A stretch of DNA of 41,007 bases from Rhodopirellula maiorica SM1 (lineage in GTDB: Bacteria; Planctomycetota; Planctomycetia; Pirellulales; Pirellulaceae): NCBI RefSeq assembly GCF_000346295.1, contig NZ_ANOG01000641.1, forward strand, positions 1 through 41,007. The letters are read 5' to 3'. How positions within the stretch are numbered: the stretch's first letter is position 1; the number at the start of each line of letters is the position of its first letter. The notes below the pieces were generated by a model. It was given only the letters and a program-made list of their open reading frames with translations, was not told the DNA's origin and ran no database searches. A program made the translations under genes and the position numbers. This document shows positions 1 to 12,000 of this stretch, one piece after another.

Positions 1-3000
1 CGTGTTGTTCAGAATTCGGTCAAAGGCAATCGGATTGCTTTGCGTTCCACCGTTCGGGCCAAGCCCGGTGATTCGCACGCCTGCGTTGGCGTTGAATGCC
101 AACACGTTGCTTTGTACGACCACACCGGGCAGCAGGTCGTTGGTATTTAGCTCGACTAGGTTTCGAGGATAGACGATTGCCGCAGGCAGTTGGTCAACTT
201 GGTCCACTCCTTGAACTCGCGATTCCGCACCACGGTTCAGTTCGATACCGGCATCCGCGTTAAACACAAAGCGGCTGTTCTCGATAATGATCACGCCTTG
301 GTCACTTCGGTCACGGTTGCTGTCGCCTCGTAGATCAAACAAGTCGATCGATTCGAATGCGGTACCATCATCGGTGATCGTGACATCGCCATAGACGTTG
401 ATGCGGTTGTCGATGTCGCTGCCGTTGGCACCCGTCACGTCGATGCCCAAAATTTGACGCACCGAGGTTGCATTCAGAGCGTTGATAATCGCTGCTCCGA
501 CTTCGGTTTCCGTTGCCGATTCGTTGACCACGATCGCGATTTGCGAGTTGGGTGAGTTGAGCCCATCGTTGACGCCCGAAGCATCAATCAAATCGAACTC
601 GAATACCAATTCTGCTCCCGCGGTCCCCACGGTAAACGTCGAGCCGTCGATTAATTCCGTGCCCGAGAACGCTCGCAGTGCGTAGCCATCGGTCAAGCGA
701 TCGTTGGTGTCAAATGTGCGGAATTGTGACTCCGCTTCGCTATCGACATATTCGCTGGCGTCACGAATCTCCAATTGGTACGCGCCGGTGACCGTCGGTT
801 GGGTCGGCCGCGGCGTCGAGGTAAAGAATCGGGTTCCGTCTTCGACAAAGGTCTCGGTTTGAGCAACGGCACGTGAATCGGTCACGAGTTCACCACGTTC
901 GGCAAAGCCAATGATGATGTCGTCAATGAACACGCCTTCGTGATTGTTGTCTGCGGTTCCGGCTAGGAATCCGGCTGCGTATTGATCGCCGTAACGAAGT
1001 TGCTCGTTCACGAACGGTCCGAAGTCGTTGATCGTCAGAGCTCCGGTTCGTACCATCGCACCGGAAGTCGGGACGAACGACGTGTCGCTGTCGCTGAATC
1101 GCTCAGCCAGGGCTAGCGAGATTGCTTCGGCTACTTCGGGAGCGGTGTCAAATCGGCTGATCTTGATCGGTCGGCCCGTCAATGCTTCTTGCCCGCTGAC
1201 CGGTAACAAAGTAGGCGATGACGACGTGATCGTTGCCGCACCATCGACTTCGATCAAATTACCGTCGGTTTGTGCACTGATCGGCGATAGGAAGTTGACC
1301 GTCGCCGTGTACGAATCGATTTGGCCGGTCTGAGTCGTGCCCGCGATGCGAGGATCGTAGGTCGAATTGCCGATACCGCTGATGCCGATATAGATCGAGC
1401 CGCTTTCGGTGGCGGTGATCTGAACCGTGTCGTTTGCCTGATCCACAAAACCGGTCAGCTCGTTGCCCTTGGCGTCAAAGAAACGCACCGCCGCATCGAG
1501 TGCGGGATTGGTGTCCAAGTCAACGTCGACGAAAATGGTGGTTCCTGCGGTGACTTCCGCACGCACAAGGTCCACATCGTTTAGATTCGACGGAGTGCCC
1601 AGGGCGTCGACCGTACCGATGCGACCGGTTCCCGAGATCGTGGCGTTGCCGCCCGAGTAAGGCAGTGGCGTGGCTTGGAATAACAAGTCGTTGCGCTCGC
1701 CAGTGACACCAGGAGTGTCGCTTGGGTCCGAGAAGTCAAAGTCTTCGGTCACGTTGTATGCGGGCAGCGGTAATCCGGCAGCCAGCGACAATGCTTGTGC
1801 GATCTCCAGTTGTGACAGTTGGTCCAAGGTTTCGTTAGACAATGGATCGATCAGGTCGACACTGACCTCGTTCGTTGCGACTGGCCGAGTACCATCGTTC
1901 AAGATGAAGGTTTGGCCAGCGTACTGGATCTCTTCACGGTAGTCAGGATCCAAGTAGCGAGCCGCCAACACGGTACCCGAAGGCACGAGACGTTTCAGGT
2001 CGACCGTGTCCGCGATCAGGGTCGCAATCTGGCTCGAACTGAGATCTTCGAGTGTCGTTCCAACGGGCTGTGATGCCAACAAATCGATCGGGATTTGGTT
2101 CGCGCCCACCGGGCGGACACCGTCGTCGAGAACGTATTCTTGTCCATCGACCGTGATCACAGCAACCGCGTTTGGATCGGGGCCATACAGGGCGGCCAAT
2201 TGGCGTCCCGATGGAGCGCTGACGGCCGGAGCCAAATCGATTGCGAATGCTTCGCCATTGACGACGAGTTGTGAGTTTTCGACTAACCCTTTACCGGCAA
2301 CCGCACGAATCGATGGCGTTCCCGTTGCGGTCGTACCCGCCGTCGAGAACTCGATACGCATGCTTAGGTTGGCCTGGCCGGCGAACGGCTGCAATGGCAC
2401 GCGTGCCTGACGCCAACTGCCGGTGTTGTCAAACAATTGTTGGACTTCGACGTCAATGTCATCGTCGTACAGCGAACCGGTCTCGATGCTGTTGGTCAAC
2501 GGATCATCAAATTCGTCGTCGTTTTCGCCGGTGCCACGGTAATCGCTATTGCTGGCGACGAGATGCTCGACACCGTTTTCGTCAACGATATAGACACGCA
2601 GGGTATCGCGAGCACCGTCGACCGTGGCAACATCATCGGCATCCAAGAAGTAGCTGAAGTACAGCGTTGGCAAATCGGTTGCCGCGTATCCCGAGAGATC
2701 AAACGTGTTGCTTTGAACCTCGCCCTTCGCTCCGCCTGGCATGTTGTAGGTGTTGACGATGCTGGTTCCATCCAACCGCGTTCCGTTGGGAACCTCTTGT
2801 GAATGAGCGTATTTGCTTTGGAATTCAGCTGTGTTTTCAAAGTTGAACGCCAAGCTGTTTCCACCGGTCGTGGCTTCGCGTGTGTCGCTGAAATTGCTGC
2901 TGATTCCATGTCCTGCATCGGTATCGCGACGTTCAGTGACGTGCCACAGGTTGTAATCCAGGATACTGAAATCCAATCCCAACGCACCGCCGATGCCGGT

Positions 3001-6000
3001 CGAGATCATCGAGCGACCGCCTGCGAAGACAGGTTGCAATTCACCACGCGTGTTGAACGCATAGATGTCGCCTGCGCCGGTCACGCCGAACAAGATCTGA
3101 CGCAGTTCACCATCTTCGACACTGGCAGGGCCAGCACGCAGACCGGTGAAGTTGATACCCACCAAGTCGGTCGACGAGAGGACGTAGCTTCCCACGGTGC
3201 GGTTTCCGACCGACGAAGCGAGCTCACCCGAGGAAACAACAAACAAGCCGCCCGTGTTGGTGATCGCATACAGATTGTTGTTAACCAATTCGACACCGGT
3301 CACGGTGCCGCCGGTGGGCAAGCCGCCTGCGGTCAAATTGCCGGTTGGCAGACTTGCGGCACTGCCGACGGGATCGCCAATGAATCCGCCAACGATGCGA
3401 ACCGAGTGAGCGTCGGTGGCTCCAGCGTCAATGAATGCATTGACGTTTGGCAAATCGCCTGCGGTGTTGGCCTGATCGACCGCGTTGACAATCCGCTGCG
3501 CGATCACGCCGGCGGTGTCGGTCGGGAACAACGGGATACGGAAGTTTCCGCTTTCCACCCCTGGGGTTCCGCTCAATACCAAGCTGGTCGATGTCGTCAG
3601 CGGGTCGGTTTGAAGGGTCACGGTTTCAGCGGTCGGAAGCGACATTTGACTTCCGGCGGCCGAGACTGAAATTCCTGCCTGGCGGATCGTCGCAGCCAAA
3701 CGCTCGATCAATGCCTCGGGGCCGAGGTTGTTCGAAATCACAACAGGAGTGTTCGTCCCGGTGACGTCGGCTGGATCGCTAACAAACTCGAATACTTGCG
3801 CGGTTTGACCCGGCAATTTCACTACGACGGTATCGCCAAACGGAATCGTCCGTGGATTGCCAAGCGTGCCATCGGGATTGGTGACAGGCGTGTCATCAAT
3901 GCTAAGCGTGAAGCCTTGGTCAAATTCAAATGTGACCGTTTCAACTTGATTCGTCAGCGTGAACATGTCTCCGTCGAACAAGCTCTGCGTCGCAATCCCA
4001 GCGGAGTTGACGACCGTGGCGGCGGTAAAGCCAAGTTGCAACGGTCGAGCGCCAGTCGGGGCAACCGTGTCGATTTGTCCAATCTCGCGTCGGCTGGTAC
4101 CCGCACCTGGAATAAGCACATCCAGGTTAAAGTTGCCGCCGTTGATTACGCCGGTGTTTTCGTTGAATCCATACAGGATGTTGGTGGTGTAGGCCAACCC
4201 GTTCTGTGGGAACGGGCGATTACCAACCAAGAAACCAGTCTCGGCATTGAGGAACTCGCGAATTGTGATCGCTTCGACTTCCAAACCGTCGTCACTATCG
4301 ACGTTCAGCACGGTCGGGTTCGCAGGTGGCGGACTGCTCAAATGATGCGTGGTCATGCCACCGCCAGTTGAGATCGGCGTGCCCAACGCTGCGGTCGCTG
4401 TATCGATGCTGTAGTAAGCCCAGGCGTCGTCGGCCGGTTGGCGGTTGCTGAAGCCGGTGTAGGCAAACAGTTCACCGTTGCTACCGAAGGCGACGTCGCG
4501 AACTTCGTCTCCAAAGTTGCCAAGGAAACCACTGCCTTGGGTTGCCGACGAATAGGTTTCACCGGTGTAAGGGTTCACCAAGAACAATCCGGTGCCGGTG
4601 TTGACGTACAACATGACGTCATCGAACGTGTAGTCGATGATCGAGTCGTTATCAAACAGAACTGGGAATTGAGGTGAAGACGCAGTGCCGCTGGTCGAAG
4701 GGAATTCGAAATGTTCTTCGACAACTCGCTGGACCGAATCAATTGGCTCGAGTCGCAGCAAGGGGTTGGTCGAGTTAGGATCAAAGAATTGATCCATCGG
4801 TTGAGGTACTCGTTGCTGGTTCGAAACAGCGACATAGTAGGTGCCTTCGGACAATTCAGCGGATCCGATGAAGGGGTCGCCCGTTCCGAAGGATCCTCGT
4901 GACAGATCTTCCGCATCGGCACTGCCAAGCGGTTGGTCGTCGGCGATGTTGCTGTCGGTACCGATCAGCACCAATTCGCCTGCCGAATTGAACACATAGA
5001 TAGCAGTGTCGGTACGTGCCAAGCCATCGGCATAGTCCAGGTCAAATGCCGTGGCGAAGTACATCGCGGCATTGTCGCGGGTCAAGTTTTCGTATTGAAT
5101 GTCGAACTCGTACCAATCGACGTCGGTCAAACTGTCGATCACGCCGCCGATGGTCTTGGACAATCGGTCGCTCGAAAGCGGGCCGTTGTTGCGAGCGGCG
5201 ATGGGGTTGCCGTTGGCATCGAGAACCGGGTTGCCAGCGGCATCCACCAAGTTTTCATCGTCAATGGCGACCGAATACAGTCCGAGACGTTGGGCGGCAC
5301 TCAACGTGTCGTTGACGGTGTCTAGTTCGTATTCGTCTCCGGCAAGCGGGCTGTGGATCGGGCCGCCGATCACTTGGATCCCGTTGACCGCGAAACGCAC
5401 GTCACTAAAGCGGACCTGAGTTCCCGCATGTTCGTCGACTTCTTGCAGGCGAACTTGCAATTGGTATGACCCCGAGGTCAATCCGCGACGCAGGCTCGAA
5501 GGAACCGAGGCGGCCGTTTGTCCCGACACGATTAGAGATTGATTCGAACCTGATTCGACGCTACTGCTGCGAATTCGCACATGGTATAGGTTCCGCTGTC
5601 CTGCTTCGCCCGGCAGAATCAGTCGCATTCCCGCGTCACGTGGGTTCGTCGAATATAGATCCTGGTGATCTTGCGTGGTCACGTTTGGATCGTTCGCGGA
5701 AATCAGATTCACTGATCCCGCATCAGCTGCCGGGTAACGGCCATCCGGTGCAACCAGACGGCTTTGGTTGCCAAGCGACTCGGCCATCGAATTGTCCGAC
5801 AACACCAACGTGTTTCCGTTGGCATCGATCAGTTCGATGACTGTATCGAGTCGCAAGTCGGTGCGGTCGATGTCCAACCAAATTTGCGTTCCCGCTTCAC
5901 CGATGAACGAATAGACGTCAATGTCGCTGGCTTGGCTGATCGAACCGTCGACGATGAATCCAAGTCGCCGATTTTCGTCACCCGAACTTTGGTTCGGAGC

Positions 6001-9000
6001 CAGTTCACCGAGGAACTGAGATTGGCCCGGCGTGGGGTTGGTATCCGAAACGCCGACGTTGCGTGGCTCGTTTTCGCTGGTGATCGAAACGTTGCGGTCC
6101 GCAGCCGCTTCGCGAATCGTGATGCCGTCCCAGTCGCCGCTGCCTTCGATATTGAGCGGCAATTGGACTTCGAACGGGTTCGCTGGATCGCTCGGAATCC
6201 ACTCAATGAAACTGGTGACTTTGGCGCGATCCTGATTCGAGTCGAGCGTCCAGGCGAAACTGGTTCCAATGTCACCGATGCCGAATGCTGCGGTGGCGGT
6301 CGGGAACAACGGATCGTTCGCTTGCGCGGTAAACGCTTGATCGATATCACCGATGACGGTGAAGTTGGTGTTTTCAGTGTCCACAGCGGTCAACAAACGT
6401 GCCGCATCGTCGGCCATCCAGCCATCATAGGTGGCGTTGAACTGGTTTGTTCCGTCGTTGACGTAGATACCGCCGTGGCTGAAACCGACTCGGTTTTGTC
6501 CGTTGATCGTCATCGCTCGGAAATCTTGTTCGCCTGGCACGCCAACACTGTACAGCGTATCAGAGGTTCCGTTGCCGACGTCGGCGTCGAGATAGCTGAT
6601 GACTTGAATGTCTTCGATATTGCCATCACCGAAATCACGATTGTCCGGCGTGAAGAACTCGACCGTTGTGTACATCACGGCACGATTGTCCAAGAAGAAC
6701 GTCGTCGCAAGCCAGTTCACCGGTCGCGGATCGGCCGCGCTGGCATTGAGCATGTTGAACGTTCCTTCGCTGATCACCGTGTCAGGCGAAATCAGCGTTG
6801 CAGGACGTGTGATCGTTGTTTGGCTCAATCGGAACGTCGTGTCGATTAAGGGAGTGCCCGAACCTGGCAGATAGTCAATGTCCACCACGGTGGTTTCGAG
6901 GAAGCCGTAGTTTTGCTGTTGCAATCGCGTTGCGGTGGCTTGATCGATTCCGGTGACCGTGATGTTCGTGACCTCATTGCCATCGGCAACGGTCGCTTCG
7001 AAGAATCCGATCACGTTCGGGTCGATATCGTTGTCGATAAGCGTTCCATTGTCGACTTCGCGGTCGGTGCGGTCGTACTCAGGACCAACCGGAAGCCCCG
7101 CTGGGGTTGCGGTGGATGTGGTTTCCGAAGTCAAGATCGATTGGCGGATTCCATTGGCATCGGTGTCCACCGAAGGGGTGCCATCGGGTCGGAAACCAGC
7201 ACCGATCGTATCATCGACCAAGGCGGTCAACACAACGGGGAAATCGGGATGGCCGACCACTTGCAGACTGCCGCCGATCCGATCGGCAATGTCTTGGAAC
7301 TGATCTTCGGACGTTTGCAGGTTGCCGCCCGCGACGATGCCGGCGGTTGCTCCTTCAAATTTTACAACAAGACTGCCGCGTGCATCACTTTCTAGACGCA
7401 TGCCGCCGTAGATGTGTTGGTTCGGGATTTCAATCGTGTCGCGAACGATGTGTACAATGTCGACGTCGTCCAGCACGACTTCGGTCGATACGGCGCCACC
7501 GCGGACTTCGATACCGTTCAGACCGAAACGGTCGACGGTGTCGGCAAGGTCTTCGTCCTGTGCCAAACGGTTGCCTTGGATTAACGGGCCGCTATTACCG
7601 GTCGAGGAAACCATGTCAATCGGCCCGGTGCTACGGCCGGGATCGGTGACTTCGTTGAACGAGAAGCTATTGACATCGAATGTGCCAACGGGGCCATAGC
7701 CACCAATGAAGGTATTGTTGGTGATGATCGGTTGTGAAGCGCGAACGAAAATGGTGCCGCTCGCATTGTCGCTGCGGCCACCCCGGTCAGGATCATCGGC
7801 GCTGACAACTTCACGGCCATCGTCGTTCATTTCAAAGCGGCTATTCGCCAAGCGAAGGTCGGCTTGGTGAACTTCGATGGCATTGAAACTCGCAAATCCA
7901 CCAGGAATACGAGAAATACCGCCAGCGCCTGCGATGACGGCGTGATCAATCGATGCTGCACCGCCGAAGCCAACGTAAAGCCCCGCCCAATCACCGTGCG
8001 AGAGCGAGTCGGTAGTGTTCGTGCTGTTGGTATCAAACGTTCCGCCAGCACCATATCGGTTGTCGGCCAAACTGGTCATGATGACGGGGCGTTCGGTGGT
8101 GCCCTCGGCGTAGAAATGAGCGCCGAAGGTAACGTCGATACGTGCTCCGTCGAGTTTGATGATCGTGCCCGGATCGACTGTTAATCCCGCATCGAGACGT
8201 GCTGTGCGTTGGCCGGTGGTTGCCGATAACGCTGTGCTGCCGGCCAATGCGGTATCAACATACGAGGTATTACTCGCGTTCAAGTTGGCGACCAACAGGT
8301 ACGGACCGTCGCTGCCATCGGCTTGGACGGTCGCACGATAGAGACGCCGTGAGGTGAAATTCGACGAACCAGGTACGGTCGGTAAACCGGTCAATTGTAG
8401 CGCACCGTCGTTGTCCAACGTGAATGCCGCCGTCGGTTGGCTTGCATCACTCTCAACACCGCTCGCTGTCGTGAACGTCATGCGATAGCGATACGTCCCC
8501 GCAACCATATTGCCTTCGAGCGGTTCGCCCACGGCATCGGTGGACGAAGCACGGATCAGCAGGCTGACGGGGGCGTCAACGGTTTGGACCAAACCACCCG
8601 CCGAACCGGAGATTTGCAGATTTTCGGTCAATACGTGAACGATATCGGTGTCGTCAAGCCGTGCACCCACAGTCAACGGTTGCAATTCGCCGCCTGTTCG
8701 TGTGGCCACACGAACGAACAAACCATTGATGGTGTTGCTATCCAGTGTGTTGCCGCGAATGTGCGGTCCGACTCGTTCGTAGTCCGGTGTAAATACAGTC
8801 CCGCTTGCCGAGGAAGTCATGAAACGTGACTCGGCAAACGTGTCGGGAGTCGCTGCCATCGCGGCGTCGGCCGATACACTGATGCTGCTGTTGATGATCG
8901 TCGGACGCGTTACCGCCATGTCGATCGGGCTGATCACCGTTTGGCGACCATTGAGTGAAACTTGTCCGCCACCGTAACGCAGGTCGGCGTACTGGATATG

Positions 9001-12000
9001 GTTGAGGAAAATGCCTTCGTCTTCGAGGAATACACGGGATTCGTCGGCCGAGTCGATGTCGCCGCGGAAATCGATTCCTCCCCAATCACCCTTAGACGCG
9101 CTGTCGGGCGAGGTTGGATCCAAGTCGTCATTGAAACTGGTAAAGACCACACTGCCGGGGATCGCAACTCCATTGGCGTCGGTGATGATCCGGCCGTTGG
9201 AACCGATCAAGGTCGGCGTGCCTAAAATTTGTAGCGAGGATTCGCTTTGGTCGACTAGCGGCGCCGTGCTGCCGACCGACACTTGGCTGCGTCGCATCTT
9301 GAAGACGGCACCGGCGTCGATCACAAGGTTGACACCTTGAGGGACGACAATCGATTCGCCATCCGAAAGCGAAATTCCGCGATTGTCTTTTCCAACCTCG
9401 TAGGCAAAGTTGTCATCCAGCGTGCTGACGTCACCGTCGACACCCCCGTTACCGATGACGCGAATCGTGTCGCCCGGCAGCGCCGCTGCCAACGCGTCGT
9501 CGAGGTTCAAATAAGGATTCGGAGTCGAGCGGATCAAATCGGGATTGGTCGCCGCTTTGTCGACAAACAGCGTCGTGTTCGGATCGTTAGGCACAAACCA
9601 GAAATTGAACAGCCCCCCTGCGTTGCCATCCAAATCACCATCGAGCGCATTTCCAGAGTTGTCCGTAATCCCGTCCGCAGCTTTGGCCCGGAACGATAGC
9701 GATAACTCGTACGCGCCTTCGCTCTTGCCGCCAAATCCGCTGCCCGGGGTCGCTGGATCATAGGTCGTATTGCCCGATGCACTGACACCGATCGCGTAGG
9801 TGCCTTTTTCCAATTCCAATTCGATCAGCGAATCGTTGCTGAAGTAATCATCGTTCGCAGCGACCTCGGTGAATTTGCCGGTGACGCTGTCGCGTTTGTA
9901 TAAACGCAACGCGGTGTTCAGCAAACTGGCGTCGGGCAATCGTTCGGCGATCGTTTCGATGCTGACGCTGCCAGCCTGATTCAACGTGAATTGATAGACA
10001 TCAATATCGTTGCTTTCCGGACGGTACAAAAATTGTCCGTTGACAATGTCGGCCACGCTCGGGAAGGCAGGTTCGTTGTCGGTGCCTGGATTCAACACAG
10101 ACGCGGTGCTTTGCGTTACCGGTTGAGCCAAGTGGTCGGCATAGCCATAGCCGAGCAATTGTCCAACGGCAAGGAACGCACCGCGAAAGAATTCGCCGCC
10201 AAGTTGATCGTCAGTGGATTGGTCAAAATCTTGGAAATCCAATACGACAAGATCGTCGATGCCGTCGACGTTGCGGTCACGGGTTGCCACCACGACCGCT
10301 TCGGGGCCGGTCGTTTGTACCGAGCCATCGGCATTGCGGATTGCGGTTGCACTGTTGACACGCGGGTCAGCACCGTACAGTTCGCCAACCGCGATCGAGA
10401 AGGATGATGTGTCGGTCAAACCGCCGTTGGTTTCGACAAACTGAACGCCGAGGTATTCGCTAAACAGCGACAACACTTCACGAACACGTGCTTTCTGTTG
10501 TTCGGTGATCAGGTTGAAATATTCACGTGTCTCGTCAATGCCAGCCTTGGTCGGATCGTCCCCCAACCAACTGTTGACGAAGTTGTACTGGAACACCGCG
10601 ATGCCGTCTTCGGAATCCGCCCCTTGGCGAAACACGTCCAGCGGAATCGTGCGATCAAGTCGCGATGGATCGTCGGGGCGCAAATCACGCGTTCCCGGCA
10701 CGCCTTCGCCGGGAAGGTTCAAATCGTAGCTGCTGGTATTGCGGATCTCGCTGGTCAAACGAGCCGATTGAATCCCTGCGTTTGCATTGCTGCTGATCGT
10801 CCACGTGTTGTTCAGGTTCAACGCGTTGGTGAAATTGTCCGCAGGATCCGTGTTGACGGGGATCGAGGTGGGAGTGATTCGGATCGGCTCGCTTGATCCA
10901 ATTCGCAATCGCGCCGAGCCATCAATAAACGTGCTGCCATTGCCGAGCGGGTCGACAACGCGTGAGAGTGCGTTTGGAAATTCCAGACGAACGACCTTGG
11001 TCAACGAATTGTAGACCGCCGAGGTCGGAGCCATCTCGAAATCGTCGCTGCTGGTCAGCGTGTCTCGTGTATAGATCAGCCGGTAAAGGTCTTCACGTTC
11101 CAGCGATGCGACGTTCACATCACCTCCGTCCACGTGAACCTCAATCACGTTCGGAGCCGAGTTGAGCGTTCCGTTAGCAGAGCGAGTGACCGGTTGGGGA
11201 ACCACGGCAAGCACTTTAGGGCCAACGTTGACGGTGAACTGACCGCTTACGCTGATGCCATCGTTAAAGTATTCGCCATCTTCGTTTCGCAATCCGAGCG
11301 CACCGGCGGCGTTGATGTCGATGCGATAGGTGTCGTCGGGAAGCGTTTCGGCAAAACGGAACACCACTTCACGAGGCGAGTCACCTAGACCGACATACCC
11401 CGGTTCGATCACCGAATCGCTAGCACCGCTGAGCACCAGTGGCGAATAGGTGGGCGTGCGATTGCCGATCAATGTCGAGCCGCTGCCAAATTCAAGCGAG
11501 CCGGTCACCAACAGTGATGCTTCGGCGTTGCTGTTGATCGCCAGCAAAAATTCATCGACCGTCGTCTCGAAACCGGGCGTCGAGTTGACTTGAAGCTCGA
11601 CCGTGTTGCCGCTGACCAAGACCAACGGCAATGCGGATCCGCCAAAGTTTCGCTGTTTGACGATCACCTCGGTGCCCGTCCCCGCAGAACCGGTCTGCGT
11701 TGCGGTCAAGCGGACGCGGATCGCGCCGTTGGTGTCCAAATCGCTGATCGCTTGTGCCGCGTTGGCCCCGGTTAGAGTCAAGCTGCGGCTGGTGTCGACG
11801 GTCAGCCCGACTTTGGTGAGCGAAGCCCCGCTGACCTGTTGAACACTGATAAATTGGTTTACCGACGCTGTGTTGTTGACCGCGCTAACCAAGTCGGCGA
11901 CCGTCGCAGGACGACCCGCCGCACTGTTCAGGTTCAATGTGACCACCGGTTGAGCGCCCGAGGCGTTGACCGAAGTGATCACCGGCAAACCATTCGGTCC

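Noticed and set aside
2803-3669. Open frame of 288 codons on the plus strand
   Set aside because: Antisense shadow of the giant gene with no domain and no ribosome site.
5764-6849. Open frame of 361 codons on the plus strand
   Set aside because: It lies antisense to the giant gene, in the frame sharing its codon boundaries. Its translation is Arg-, Asp- and Val-rich with no motif, while the minus frame encodes regular PPC and beta-helix-like sequence.
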